Shown: positions 10,836-22,200 of the stretch, one piece after another | Position numbering within the stretch: the first letter of the stretch is position 1 | Layout of the letters: each line of letters opens with the position of its first letter | Source: Acanthaster planci | Taxonomy: Eukaryota; Echinodermata; Asteroidea; Valvatida; Acanthasteridae | DNA length: 34,720 bases | Assembly: GCF_001949145.1 (NCBI RefSeq) | Contig: NW_019091624.1 | Coordinates: forward strand, 134,103 to 168,822 | Direction of reading: 5' to 3' | Position numbers and translations under genes: made by a program | Notes under the pieces: generated by a model | Seen by the model: only the letters and a program-made list of their open reading frames with translations | What the model was told of the DNA's origin: nothing | Databases searched by the model: none

Positions 10836-13800
10836 ACTTGAGTTTTGTGCGGAGAAGTTCTTGTGCTTCTGGAGGACACTTCTTCTGTTTATCCTTTGTC
10901 TTAGTGTCATTGGCTTTGACCTGTTTGTCCACATCTGTTCAAAGAAATATTCATTTCAATTCAACAACAACATTTATTTCCATAATGCCATGTATGGAAT
11001 ATTATGACAACATAATTTCAAAGAGCAAAGATGTGAAAAAATAAAGCAAAGAAAAAGAAAAAGCTGCATGGCAATAATGGAGGCCTGATCAGGAAGACTA
11101 GGTCTTGTAGAGACATGCCCTGAACAAAACGGGACAATTGGACGGGACAAAACAACAAACAATACAGTCAAGAGACAGAGGCTTCAATCTTAACTGGGAT
11201 CATGGGCAAAATAATATTAAGTGAGATAACATAGATGGCTCATGACAAAATGGTATCATTTAATATAGAAGAAGCTATTCTAGGATAATTCTTGGAAATA
11301 TAGGATTAATCTTTTTGAAAACTACTAAAGCTCTGTAGATGACTTACCCTTGTTGGTGGTATTTGCTGATGCGAACATTCTGCTATACATCATCTTATCA
11401 AGCTGCTCAAACTTTGCCTTGACCTTTCCAAGTTGCCTCAATTCAGCTTCAATAGCAGAGTTCTTGGGACTTATTTTCTGAGCCTTGGACAGCCAATGCC
11501 TAGCTTGATCAAACTCTCCACTCCTAAGCAAGGCCTTTTGAATAACAGATTGGAAACAGAATTCTTGAAAAGTCCAAAAATAAAGAAGTACACAGTAAAA
11601 ATTTCAAGTTTGGTTGACAACTTAAACCATATATCACAAAGTATATTTGACCATTGTTATCAAGTAATCAAGAGAAACTTTACCTGGCCACGTCTGAACA
11701 ATGCTTTGATGTTGTCAGGGTCAATTTCTAATGCCTTTGTGCAATTAGAGAGTGCTCTTGTATAGTGACCTTGCTTGATGTAGCATATAGACATGTTCAG
11801 GTACAGTTTCAGTAGTACTCTTCTCATCTCATCCTCTTCAGACTGGTTGGCTAGTCTAGCATTTTCAAGGAGTCTTATAGCCTTCAAAAGAAAGATTCAT
11901 AACAATCAAAATACATGTATACTGCTATACTTGGACTGAAAACGGTTTGCTTTCCAAATCCAAGTGGATTTTCTGTCTGTAGTTTCGTTTCTGTCATCAA
12001 ATTTCATGCAGAGCTCCATCTACAATAAAGAGAAATTTCAAGCTATTCATGGTGACAGACAATTAAGGTGCAAAGCAGCACCATGCAAGGATACCATCTC
12101 TTTGTGAGTCTGTATGGTTCTGAAAAGTACCATGAGGAACAGTCTCCTGACGACGGACAGAGCATACTGTCCAAAACGTTGAGTTCCTCACGGTTCTTTT
12201 CAGAACCATACGATCTCACAAAGAGATCGTATCCTTGCATGGTGCTACCGCGAGCTTTCCACCTTAAAGAGAAATTTGTTACTTGGAACAAAAGCACAAA
12301 ATCAAGTTCAGTAGTTGAAATCCGTTTCCTGAGGTAAAAGCTTGAGAGTAACAATCAGGTATCATGAATAATGATAAATTGGCACACCCAATCACAAGAT
12401 ACTACAGTACACAAGGATTGCATGGTCTTCATCAATCCTCAAGTTACCTTGATATAATGTGACGTTGCTTTTGATGTTCGTTTCTCCTCATATGCCTCGT
12501 TACCAGCCTGAAAACAAACACACATTAATTTCAAACCTGTCTATTTCCAGATCTCTACACTGTATCATCAGTTAATGCTTAATTCAAACAAAAGACTATT
12601 CAGATCAAGTCAGTCAGTAGCTGAGACCTAACCAGCTAAATTTTTATTAAAAACTTGGTCAATAATGTAAACAATCATCCACCCTGAGCTGAAGTGCGCC
12701 CTCAACGGTGAAAGAAAAACAGATGGTACTAACTTTACCAACCAGGTTCTAGCATGCGTTCGGCATGCACACGAAGACGGCACCTTGTAGAGTAAAATCA
12801 TCAAGCATACTCAGCATGCTCTGTGTCAAACGCACATAAACTTGCACACCCATGCAGTGCATGAGTACCAAAAGACTATCAATTTCATTTCAAACACGCC
12901 CTCTTTTGTTCCTGCTCAGACAAACCACACTGGGACAGCAAATACAATATACATTGTGGAGGACTGGCTGAGTTGTTCCTCGGTTGATATCGGTGGCAAA
13001 TATATGGATCATTCTATGACTTAGGGGTCTAATTTTCTTGTGTCCCTGTCACATCTGACATAAGAGTTTGTAAGTTCAGAATGCATTTTCTAATTTTCAA
13101 GAGTGATGAATTAATGCTAATTACCTGCCAAACAAACAGTAATAGTTTGAAAACAATGCCAGGGATATTTCCATGCCAAATGACAGAAGTCAGATGTAAC
13201 AGGGACACAAAAATGTCAAACCTTTGGACCCCAAATTTATAAAATGACCCATATGTAATATCTGCATAAACACAATGCATCCCAATTTGATTGAAAAATC
13301 ATTTCTACCTTCCGCTCAGCATTTGCTACTTCAAGGATCTCGTCAAAAGTTGCTGCTTTCCTTTTTTCAGCTGTCCAGGTATCCATGTCAGGTGCAATGG
13401 GAGTCTCAGATATAGCCAGCAACTCAATCACAAACAGAACTAAGAAGACAAATTAAAATGGGCACAAAATGAAAAAAGTGGCTTTTATTTCTCACCACTT
13501 ACTCAACACATCCAAAAATCTCTTAAACCAAAGATAAACATTTCAATGGAAGCTGTTACAATAAGTGTCTGCTAAATGTTGTCCTGTAAACAAGAATAAA
13601 AGGTCATTATCTTTTGCAAGACCTCCCTTCCAACCTGTCAAAATGGGCACCTGTCAAGTTTCTGACCAAACCTAACCACTCTGAACCATACTGCGCATAC
13701 TTGTTGCATTTTCTGGAATTCTTGGTGGGACGCCTCTTGGACCAAAAGCATACTCGGGTGAAACAAGGAAGTCAGACTTCTCTCCCTTACGCATTGTTGA

Positions 13801-16257
13801 TACAGCAATCTCAAGCCCGGGGATCACTTGGCCTAGAATAAAATCGTCACAGAATAATGAAAAACAGAAGAATAAATTTTCAGTGTTACCGAAATGCAAT
13901 GCTTGCTGGAAATACATTTCACAAATATCTACAGTTTGAGTTTGTGATTACAGGCATGCCCCTTTGTGATGATCTCAATACATTCAGGCTATCTACAGCT
14001 ACTATGTCAAAAACAGCACGAGAATAAGTCCATTACTATAAATATGAAATCACGATAAACACAGAAGAAAAAAAAATTTATGATGACAGAGAAAGTGTTC
14101 TGCCCTACTTACCCTCCCCCAGTGTAATTTTTTGTGGTTTATTGCGCAGTTTGGAGGAATCATAAGGTACGTCGCAGTATTCAAAATAACCCTCATAGTG
14201 AACTGCCAAGCAAAGAAACGAAACAAATTTACTCTCCACAAAAATAGCAAATCTACATGAATATGTACAATAACACTGACGTTCTGAACATTGTTTCTGT
14301 TTTCAGAACAAGAACCTAACCCGGCAGGAATATTTTGCCAATTAGTTTTCCAAGTAATGATCATCTTGGTATAAAATTGAACCTAAACTAATGTTTATAA
14401 CAGCAATTACTGCCAACTTGGAGGAAATACGAATTGATGCACGTTTAGTCTTCATTTGATGAGCATGTTCTCATTAATCTCTGAAAATCACCTTTTCAAG
14501 CATGTATGAATAAGTGTGTATTAAGCACCTGTACATGAAACCAAATGTGTTCAAACTATCTGCAATGTCTGCCGTTAAAATGGACACTTACTTGTTGCAG
14601 TCCAACCTTCTTGAAAGACTTCACCTGAACCAACTTTCTTCACTCTTTTCTTGACACCGCCATCACTTATTACAGAGAACATTCCCTTTGCAATAACTTC
14701 AAATGGAGTCTGACAGGAGAAAAGGAGACCAGAAACCATTATCATTTAGGATAAACAAATATGACACTTGCACTTATGGTAATAGTTAGTCAAAGCAAAC
14801 CAACACCTTTATTATCCGTGCCTTCATCTGATGATGTGATACTAGAATGCCTTTGGGCAAAAATATAGAGCAAAGAAAATTCTTGCATTTGGAAAGATTG
14901 AAGCCTAAGTAAATAATATAAAGCAGTTTGGAGGTCCAGTAAGTGGTCACTTGACAATGGAATTCATTCAACTGAACTGAATACTATTTGCTCAGGCCCA
15001 AGACAACCTCACTTTGTGACTTTTCCCCATGAACAAACAGAATGACTTCAACTAATCCAAACAGAAAGTTCAATCAACACACACTATTCAGCTAATTGTT
15101 CAATAAATGCAAGAAAAACAATGCTCTAATAAAAGTACTATCCTCCCTCATCACCTGACCTCCTGAATTTGACTTCTTGTCGAACTTCTTGTTTGAAACA
15201 CACTATCGTACACTTACACACCGCACAGATAGCAATATCAACTATCAACAACTACAACTTCTAACATGTCTAAGGCGGATCCTGTATGAGTGCATAGAGG
15301 TATCCTGACTTTGTACCTACTCACCTGACTGTCATCTCCTGAGTCATTCCCACCAATATTATTGGCCTCATAGTTTAAGTGTTTGAATACCTCTTCCTCA
15401 TCAAAATACTGCTTCTCTTTGGGAGCTGATCAGTGAAAACAGAACAAGTATGGGAGTTCAACAATTTGAGCTGATCTAATGAGATGAGCAACATAATAAG
15501 AAGAATAATAATAACGAGCACTTGTAAAGCGCCCTCTATCTAGCAAACTATTCCAATGCCCTGTATTATCACTGGGTCACACATCATCTGAACATTCCTG
15601 AAACCATCTCAGCTCCCTGGGGAGTATACTAGCCCGGTGCTGCCATTTCCACGCAAACGGCTAAACAACTGTGTCTGCCCTCACAGGGTACCCATTTACT
15701 CCTGGGTGGAGAGAGGCACATAGGGGTAAAGTGACTTGCCCAAGATCACAACATGCTGCCACCAGCTGGATTCGCACCCCTGACCCTATGATCAGAAGCT
15801 ACAAACCCTAACCACTAGGCCACATGCCTCCATACACATGTATATAATTATCATCAAAACATTACTAATCTACAAAGTTTGACCCTCTGGTGGATGTGAA
15901 CCCACACAAAGGTGACACAGAAAGCTATAACCTCCACACTGACAACTGGCGCCATTCTCTGAATCTCAGCTTGGTCTTTGGTTAGACATTCATCTAGGGC
16001 TCCACTATCATTTCAAATGCTTAACATGGAAAAAGCTTGTTCTCTCAACACTGGGGAGTAAATTTCATGAAATTGAACTTGAAGATGAAGACAACATTTC
16101 GGAAACCCCAAGAGACATGGTGTTCTTGTACAGTACCTTCTGGCAGCAGGACTTCAAACTCAGAGCCTTTACTGTCAGGCTTACGCAGTTCTTCAAGATC
16201 AACTGGTTCCGTAAGTTTGACGTGGAACTCATCTTCAATTGAATTCACATCATCCAT
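10834..16257 (-). CDS. FKBP6: FKBP6/Shutdown-type FKBP-TPR co-chaperone, complete, 412 aa
   Basis: The family acts with Hsp90 in the germline piRNA pathway and in meiosis (mammalian FKBP6, Drosophila Shutdown). Exons on the minus strand: 16257-16137, 15425-15325, 14709-14592, 14202-14113, 13832-13701, 13439-13309, 12507-12448, 11881-11684, 11534-11348, 10934-10834. All junctions are GT-AG and phases close to a single frame ending TAA. Residues 1-75 are an acidic leader absent from the 327-aa human protein. The FKBP domain is about 80-197 (VHYEGYFEYCDVPYDSS, QVIPGLEIAVSTMRKGE, SPEYAFGPRGVPP, LFVIELL). Against FKBP12, Trp59 is Leu, Tyr82 is Phe, His87 is Val and Phe46 is changed, so weak or absent isomerase activity is expected, as stated for human FKBP6. 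TPRs span about 230-365. The Hsp90 carboxylate-clamp positions appear present (KAGN, LNMSICY, KALFRRGQ). MMYSRMFA matches the human C-terminal MWHRMFA. FKBP4/5 is less likely because there is one FKBP domain. Confidence 0.93.
12067..12263. mobile_element. Foldback MITE flanked by TTAA
   Basis: Arms of about 80 bp are inverted copies with few mismatches: GGTGCAAAGC...AGCACCATGCAAGGATAC and its counterpart, then CTCTTTGTGAG and TATGGTTCTGAAAAG. The centre at about 12145-12180 is unique. The outer ends are GGTG...CACC, bounded on both sides by TTAA (12063-12066 and 12264-12267), the target site used by piggyBac-type elements. There is no transposase. It sits in an FKBP6 intron. Confidence 0.82.
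15495..15831 (-). mobile_element. CORE-SINE, MIR-like, tRNA-derived
   Basis: Read on the minus strand, the head is tRNA-like with an A box TGGCCTAGTGG (15822-15812) and a B box GGTGCGAATCC (15778-15768). The body continues with CTTGGGCAAGTCACTTTACC and a TGTGCCTC word, the core known from mammalian MIR and other CORE-SINEs. The tail has AAGCGCTTTACAAG-like sequence close to MIR/L2 tails and ends in TTATTATTATT repeats. It lies in FKBP6 intron 1. Confidence 0.85.
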
Positions 16258-17049
16258 GGTGAAACAACACTGAAAAAGTGCAAAAAGAAAAGGTTCGAAC
16301 AAATCCTTTTGGTCATGTTGATTATCTTGTTGATTTGTTTCATAATTGAGTTGTGAAATTCACTTTGCTTGTAGGATGTTGTTGGATCATTTTCATCAGG
16401 AGAATGAGAGGGTGGCGAGTAAAAGCTCCGACTTTTTCAAGAAATAGTCAGTCATATGGTCTTAAAAGCATAGGTCAACAGATTTTAAGAGATATGCATC
16501 AGTTTGGATGGCTTTTGGTGGAAGGTTTGAATGAAAGAGTGAAATTTTTGAGTGAATGTACTCCGATCAGCATTAATTGATGCAACTGGGCTGCATTCAA
16601 AAACTCAGTGTTACACACCTGTTAAAAAGTCAAAGGGCTGTTTGCCACATGGACTGGTGACTTGCAGTTCTGTCATCAAGTCAGTTTGGTTATATCTCCA
16701 AAACACAAGAAACATGGCATAAAAACGAAGTCTAAAGCCCAAAACATGGACTTGCTAGCCTGGTTCGGGAAACCCTTGCCCTAATGCTGGAGTTGATGCT
16801 GCTATTTGGAGTCAATCATGTCAATCAAGCCCTACAGAGGACTTACGAGTAACATTGTTACTAACTTCAACAGTCAACGATGCACTGCTAGCCTACATGT
16901 ACACGTACTGTACTTCCTCTTCTACATCGGTACTTGGCAGAGTCCTCACACTGGGATATCATTCCAAGATATGCACATGAACATCTAGGAAAGAGTTCCA
17001 CATACAGACGCTGCTTAACACCCCGAGCAAAAACCCTGTGACTAGAGAG

Positions 17050-17332
17050 TGATCAGAAAAATTATGAGTGTTTTCTAAGTAAACGACTTAGTTCTTTTCC
17101 CTCCTAAACTGAAATTTTCTGGACGTGTTTTTGCTGTCTGACGGCTAGGCCTATTAGTAATAGGTCACTCTCCTGACTGTCATAATCTGACGACTGTAGG
17201 GAATAATTAGTAGCAAACGTATGTCCAACTCTTCCCCCTACAGTTACCTACATGTATTACTCATCAGAAAGCAAAAACACGTCCAGAACAGTTTGATTTA
17301 AGGAGGGAAAATATGTAGAATTTTTCAGACAA
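17050..17332. mobile_element. Inverted-repeat element, first of a pair
   Basis: The left arm TTTTCCCTCC...TTCTGGACGTGTTTTTGC...TCTGA (about 17095-17145) reappears inverted at about 17262-17310. A weaker outer match, CAGAAAAATTA against CTGAAAAATTC, extends the element to about 17050-17332. There is no coding capacity, so it is a MITE of unknown superfamily. Confidence 0.8.
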
Positions 17333-17431
17333 GTCTCAAACATGTCGAAGGGTTTATGCATGGGGTGTCAAGTGGCGTCTCCACATACGTGGTGTATGGG
17401 CATATGGAACTCATTCCCAATTGACAATAAT

Positions 17432-17866
17432 GTAGGTAAGTGCAGGAATTTTTGACCGAGAGAATTCGACCAACTGCACCTAGGCAACTCTGCAGATGGT
17501 CAAATTTCTTGTTTTTCTTATGTGGTCCAATATACCCTCCTTACCCTACATGTACAAGCTGGAGTTGAAAGTGTCAGCAGTGTCAATACTGGCTTCCTAA
17601 ATTCCAAGAAGGTATTGTTCTCGGGAACAAAGAGTATTTGTAGACATGACCATCATTGTTGGTGTAACTGTGAGTAGACCCTAAATACCTGTTAAAAAAC
17701 TGATGGTTGATAACTGCATGTTTCCACGCTTTGGTCATGGTGGTTCCTGCATAGGGTAAAGGTGGGGGGTATTGGAACACATAAGAAAACCAAGAAATTC
17801 GACCAGCTACGTAGTTTTTTAATGCAGTTGCTCCTCCTGGTCGAAAATTCCCGCACTTACCCTAGG
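17432..17866. mobile_element. Inverted-repeat element, second of a pair
   Basis: The left arm begins GTAGGTAAGTGCAGGAATTT and includes GACC, CAACTGCA and a GGTC[A/G]AATTTCTTG word. The right arm, inverted, reads TAGGGTAAGTGCGGGAATTT and continues with the same words to GGTCGAATTTCTTG. The arms are about 75 bp and the total about 435 bp, with no transposase. The interior frame at 17583-17780 is not recognised. Confidence 0.82.
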
Positions 17867-18239
17867 CGTATACTGTTCCTTGCTCCACCATGGTTCCTAG
17901 AAAGTAGAAGGACTGCAGGGGTCCCGGGTTAAAAAATTCAATGAGATGGGCTCAGCTGGTTGTGGAAGATCAGTAGAATAGCAAGGCCTACATACTACTA
18001 CTAAAAAAAAAGTACTAGTACATGAAGACTGGTGTAGTGCATGTGTGTCTATTATTTAGTATTAAATAACAGTACTATTCATTTAAGTTAGAACTTGGAA
18101 AAGCCTTGGATGACACAGTACGTCATCTGTCATTCTCTTTCATCATTACCTTGATATTTATAAAGAAAACCTTTCTTCAGAAAACTTCGTGTAGGCCTAC
18201 CATGGAGGAAGGAACACAGCTACCAACTGCACTGACATG

Positions 18240-19119
18240 ACTGACACACGTGTTGTGTAGCCTAAGGTCATATGCATAGCGGGGTTGACCTTCAGGCCTC
18301 GGCCTCGCGCCCATGCAGTACATGTACACACAATACATGTAGAGTACATGTCAGGGCCGGCCATGCGCATAGCTATGTAGGCAGCTCGCAGACCTGGCCG
18401 CTGGGAATCACGTGTGGATTTAACGTCATCTATCCCAAAATAGCAACTTTGCATATGTAATTAAGTTCGGCCACGCGCGCTAAAAGGACTGAAAAGAGGC
18501 TGGAACCAGATGACTAAATTTACATACACCCACGTGATGGCAGGTGCTTGGTAAACAAGAAACCTCATTGGACGATGTAGGATGTTGTTGCATAATTGAT
18601 TATTGCTTCCAAAATCAATAGGGCAGTGGAAACGTTATTATAGAAACTAACATTATGATTGTATGTTTTTTTGCAGTATTTTACACAAATTTCCTTTCAC
18701 ATCCTTGCTTTAATGAACAAAAATACACTATTCTTAGATAATGTTCTGGGTAAATAGCACATTTATATTTTTGTTAGGGTTTAATATATGCAGACACGTG
18801 CTTAAACCCCCTAAAATAAAAATGAATGATGCCATTATATGTTTTGATGGCAGACGTACGCGTGGTGGTTGGCACGGTGCGACTTGACCATAGGCTGTGC
18901 CTTTCATGCGTATGGTTAACGTATACCGTTTCGCGTTATGTCATGAAATTTTCCACATACACAACTGCGTAGTTCCCCGCCATCTTTGCGATCGGCCACG
19001 AAACTCTAATCTTTTCGTCAATTTTGGACTTCCAAAAACACCATTCGGAGCCTGAAATCAAAGGGATTCGGAGTTGTGCTATTCTTGGCCAAGCTTTGGT
19101 GCAAATCGAGGCCACAGCT
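18240..19119 (+). promoter_or_regulatory. MNT upstream region with E-boxes and a YY1-like site
   Basis: Canonical E-boxes CACGTG occur at 18247-18252, 18409-18414, 18531-18536 and 18795-18800, and once more inside exon 1 at 19187-19192. CCGCCATCTT at 18977-18986 matches the YY1 consensus and lies about 135 bases before the start codon, a usual position near transcription starts. The stretch is richer in CpG than flanking DNA. MYC/MAX/MNT dimers bind CACGTG, so feedback control is plausible but inferred. Confidence 0.55.
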
Positions 19120-19201
19120 ATGAGCATCGAGACGCTTTTGGAGGCTGCCAAGTTCGTGGAGTGGTCCGATCAAATCGGTCATTCAGCACGTGGACAAAAT
19201 G
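19120..19201 (+). CDS. MNT: MNT exon 1, Sin3-interaction domain
   Basis: The start is chosen at 19120 because MSIETLLEAAKFVEW begins exactly where vertebrate MNT begins. The frame is open 32 codons further upstream, but that part has no family resemblance. The exon ends AAATG|GTAATA; one base is carried over and makes GAT (Asp) with exon 2. The amphipathic helix is the docking site for the PAH2 domain of Sin3. Confidence 0.92.
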
Positions 19202-22200
19202 GTAATATGGGCGGATGTCGAATTGTTCCATGTTACAGTGATAGCTCGCACCAACAAGTGTTGCCTCATTCCATGCTCATTCACAATAATCGTCTATGGC
19301 CCTAATGATTTTTAAGGTTGTAAGGTATTTAAAGAAATCATTTTAGATGAATGAATGTAGGATTATAGGGGCCTAGGCCATGTTAGCTCAGTGATCATCA
19401 GAAAGGCCGTGTCATCATGGTCATCATGATGATGTGACCTTGTTTTTTTTCACTGAAATTGAATATTCATTGGGCCTTACGCTAAAAATAGAATGTATGT
19501 AGCGAGCTGACGTTTAAGTTGTACATGTACTCATTCCAAACCCATGCTGCACATGTTTTTAAATGCTCAACTCTGCTGAATTAATACAGGTACATGTGAT
19601 GTAAACAAGTACCAATATCCATACAGTACATGTTCATTTTACTGTGCTTACTCTCTTTGTTAAAGTATAAACATGGTAAATAATTTTTAGAGGCCAATGG
19701 GCAAACAGCAATGACTGGAGAACCAGAGTAATTTGCATAATTCGTGTGACTTTTGGAAATTTGTGATGCAGCTGATGTTTATAATGTTCTTTAAAATGGT
19801 TCAAACTTAAATGGACACTGTTTTCACTAAAGAATATAAATGCCCATTTCTCAGTATTGACATTTCAAACAGTCCAGAACGATTTTTTCTTTTGCATTTT
19901 CTGTTACTTTGCAACATATTTATCTTCTTTTGCAACATATTTTCTTCCAACAAAAGTTTTCACTATAAATGCAATTTTTAGATATGGTGAAAGCTCCTTC
20001 GGACATTGAGGAATCAGAAAGGAATATCCATGTACCATCTTATTAAAAAAGCAGCCATTACCCCTTTCAAAATTAACCCACATGAGAAGTTATTTTATAC
20101 GCCATGCATATTTGGCCTATACAGCTTCAGTTTCGAATATCCAGATTTTAAAAAACAGCTTTTGAAATAGCATATTTTGCTAATATTACAATAACTTAAC
20201 AACGAGTCCTTGTTATTGCTATTATAATCAACAATTTCTGTTAATGACACCAAGGATTCCTCAAAGTGCCCTACATGTAGGTAATGTAGCTCACAAGCCT
20301 GAAGAAGAGAGGAGACAGTAAGAAGCAGTTACAGTTTTAGAGGTGGAAGGAAAATCCTAGAGGAATATTCTGGGTAAAAGCTACCCTGGAATCAGGTAGG
20401 GACAGAAAACCCAATCCACATATGGACTGGGCCAGGAATCGAACCTCGGACCACAGAAGTGAACCGCTACGCCAACCTGACCCCTTTATTGTGTCACACA
20501 AATTGTATTGATATTTTTCTTTCTAGATCCAGAAGTGCTTGGCCATAGCCACAATGGCCAAAGCATGGCTTTCAGCGGCCCCAGCTATGTTGCTGTGTCC
20601 AGCAGTCCATCATCCTCTCCTGGATCAAATAAATCCAGTCCAGTAACATCAAGTAGACAACAAAATGTGTCCAGTTCCAACACAGACACATTGGATGAAG
20701 GAGATGACAAGAGGTAAATAGACCGTACACGGCTTCTCATTTGCTGAAGCTTTTCCCTGTGAGTTAAGTATGAATTCCAGATGAAAATGCTTAACAAAAT
20801 TGTTTTGTAAATGTCTCATGTTTCAGCCTACAAAATTTCCAAAAATTTATATTTCCAGTCAAGTGCAAAGTTGACGTTTAAAATATCTCTCAACCTTGGA
20901 GTTTTACACATTTGATACCGAAGACTTGCATGTATCTTGCATATACAGTGTATATGTATTCAGAAGTCTGATAACTTCTTTACTTCTGAGTAGTTCGAAC
21001 AGATTACCTCAGAAGACATACGCTTAGTAATTTGTGAATCAGGGGTTTAGATAACTTTCTTCAAGCCATGAGTACAAAATACCAACTTCTTTGCTTAGAG
21101 TAGAGTACAGTACTCTTTTACCCTCAGTTTTGTTAAGTATCGTACTCTTCTTCATGAGAGGGAGAGTACTGTACTCCCTGAGAGGGGAGAAATTGAGTAC
21201 CAATGTGATGTGAGTTTGTCCTTTTGCCTCAGGAAATATAATAATAATAATCTCTTGAAAAACACGATAAAAAAAACCAGCGCTTAGTGATAACCATTAC
21301 CTCATGACACCAGAGACAAAATTGCACAAGCCTGTATCCGCCCATGTACGGCTGCACTGGTGTTGCTATGCGGACGCCATGTTGACTGCCCACCGTGCAC
21401 ACACACCCGGCGGTGGCCATTCAGAAAATCATGGAGCACTTTATCATTCAGTGGTCAGATGCACTTACACTCATGATCTAAACTTCAATCTTTCTACAGT
21501 GTTTCAGACTCAAATTTACCAAAAGTGATACCTGGTTTCTTGTTAGATGTACCGGAAAGCCACTGAAACACCACTTGAAAAACACCCATGTTTAGCAAAT
21601 CAATACTTGCAGAAAACTTCAAGTTTAACACACAACTTTCAATGAGGAATTCAAGCAACTCAAACCCTATCCATTCATGCAAAAATAGATGAAACTAGTG
21701 AGGTCCCCATGGGCTAGAAATCACTTTCACTGCATTGTGTCTTTGGGGAGTCTGGTGACCATGTTTTGTACATTAAAAAAATGATCCATGCACAAACCCA
21801 TGCGCAGTAGCCCATTTTGGTCTATAACATGCTTCGCTTTGGGTCTTATGCATATGCCAATATGCATGTTATCCCTGGTGAATAATTTGTTTTAATGAAC
21901 CATTTACATATGAACATGTTCTTCAAATGCACTTCCTTAATTGATTGGTGACGAATTACAATTTGAAAACAGGAATCAGATTTGTGTTTAATTTATATTG
22001 TCATTACACGTATAAAGTACAATGCAGGCCTACACATGAGTACATGTACATGGAGGTTGATATTTTATGGATCCATTTCATCGACTGATCAATCAAGTGA
22101 TAAGTTTTACTCTGTAAGTACACACACTTTTACATGTTGGACAGGATTCTCAGTAAAGCTTCCTAAAACCATCATTAGCTAGGGCTGTGCTGAATATCTG

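Larger units (their letters stand above)
16258..18239. other. Intergenic region upstream of FKBP6
   Basis: Between the start codons of divergent FKBP6 and MNT. No coding exon is recognised. The FKBP6 promoter should be in the first few hundred bases but no core element is obvious. Two inverted-repeat elements fill much of 17.05-17.87 kb. Confidence 0.5.

Noticed and set aside
15768-15822. A functional tRNA gene
   Set aside because: A and B boxes are present, but no full cloverleaf is formed and the sequence continues into a SINE body; likewise at 20435-20474.
16037-16273. Plus-strand 78-codon Ser/Thr-rich frame
   Set aside because: It is the antisense shadow of FKBP6 exon 1.
19024-19119. 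Upstream in-frame extension of MNT
   Set aside because: The frame is open, but MNT proteins begin at MSIETLLEAA; the extra 32 codons look like 5' UTR.
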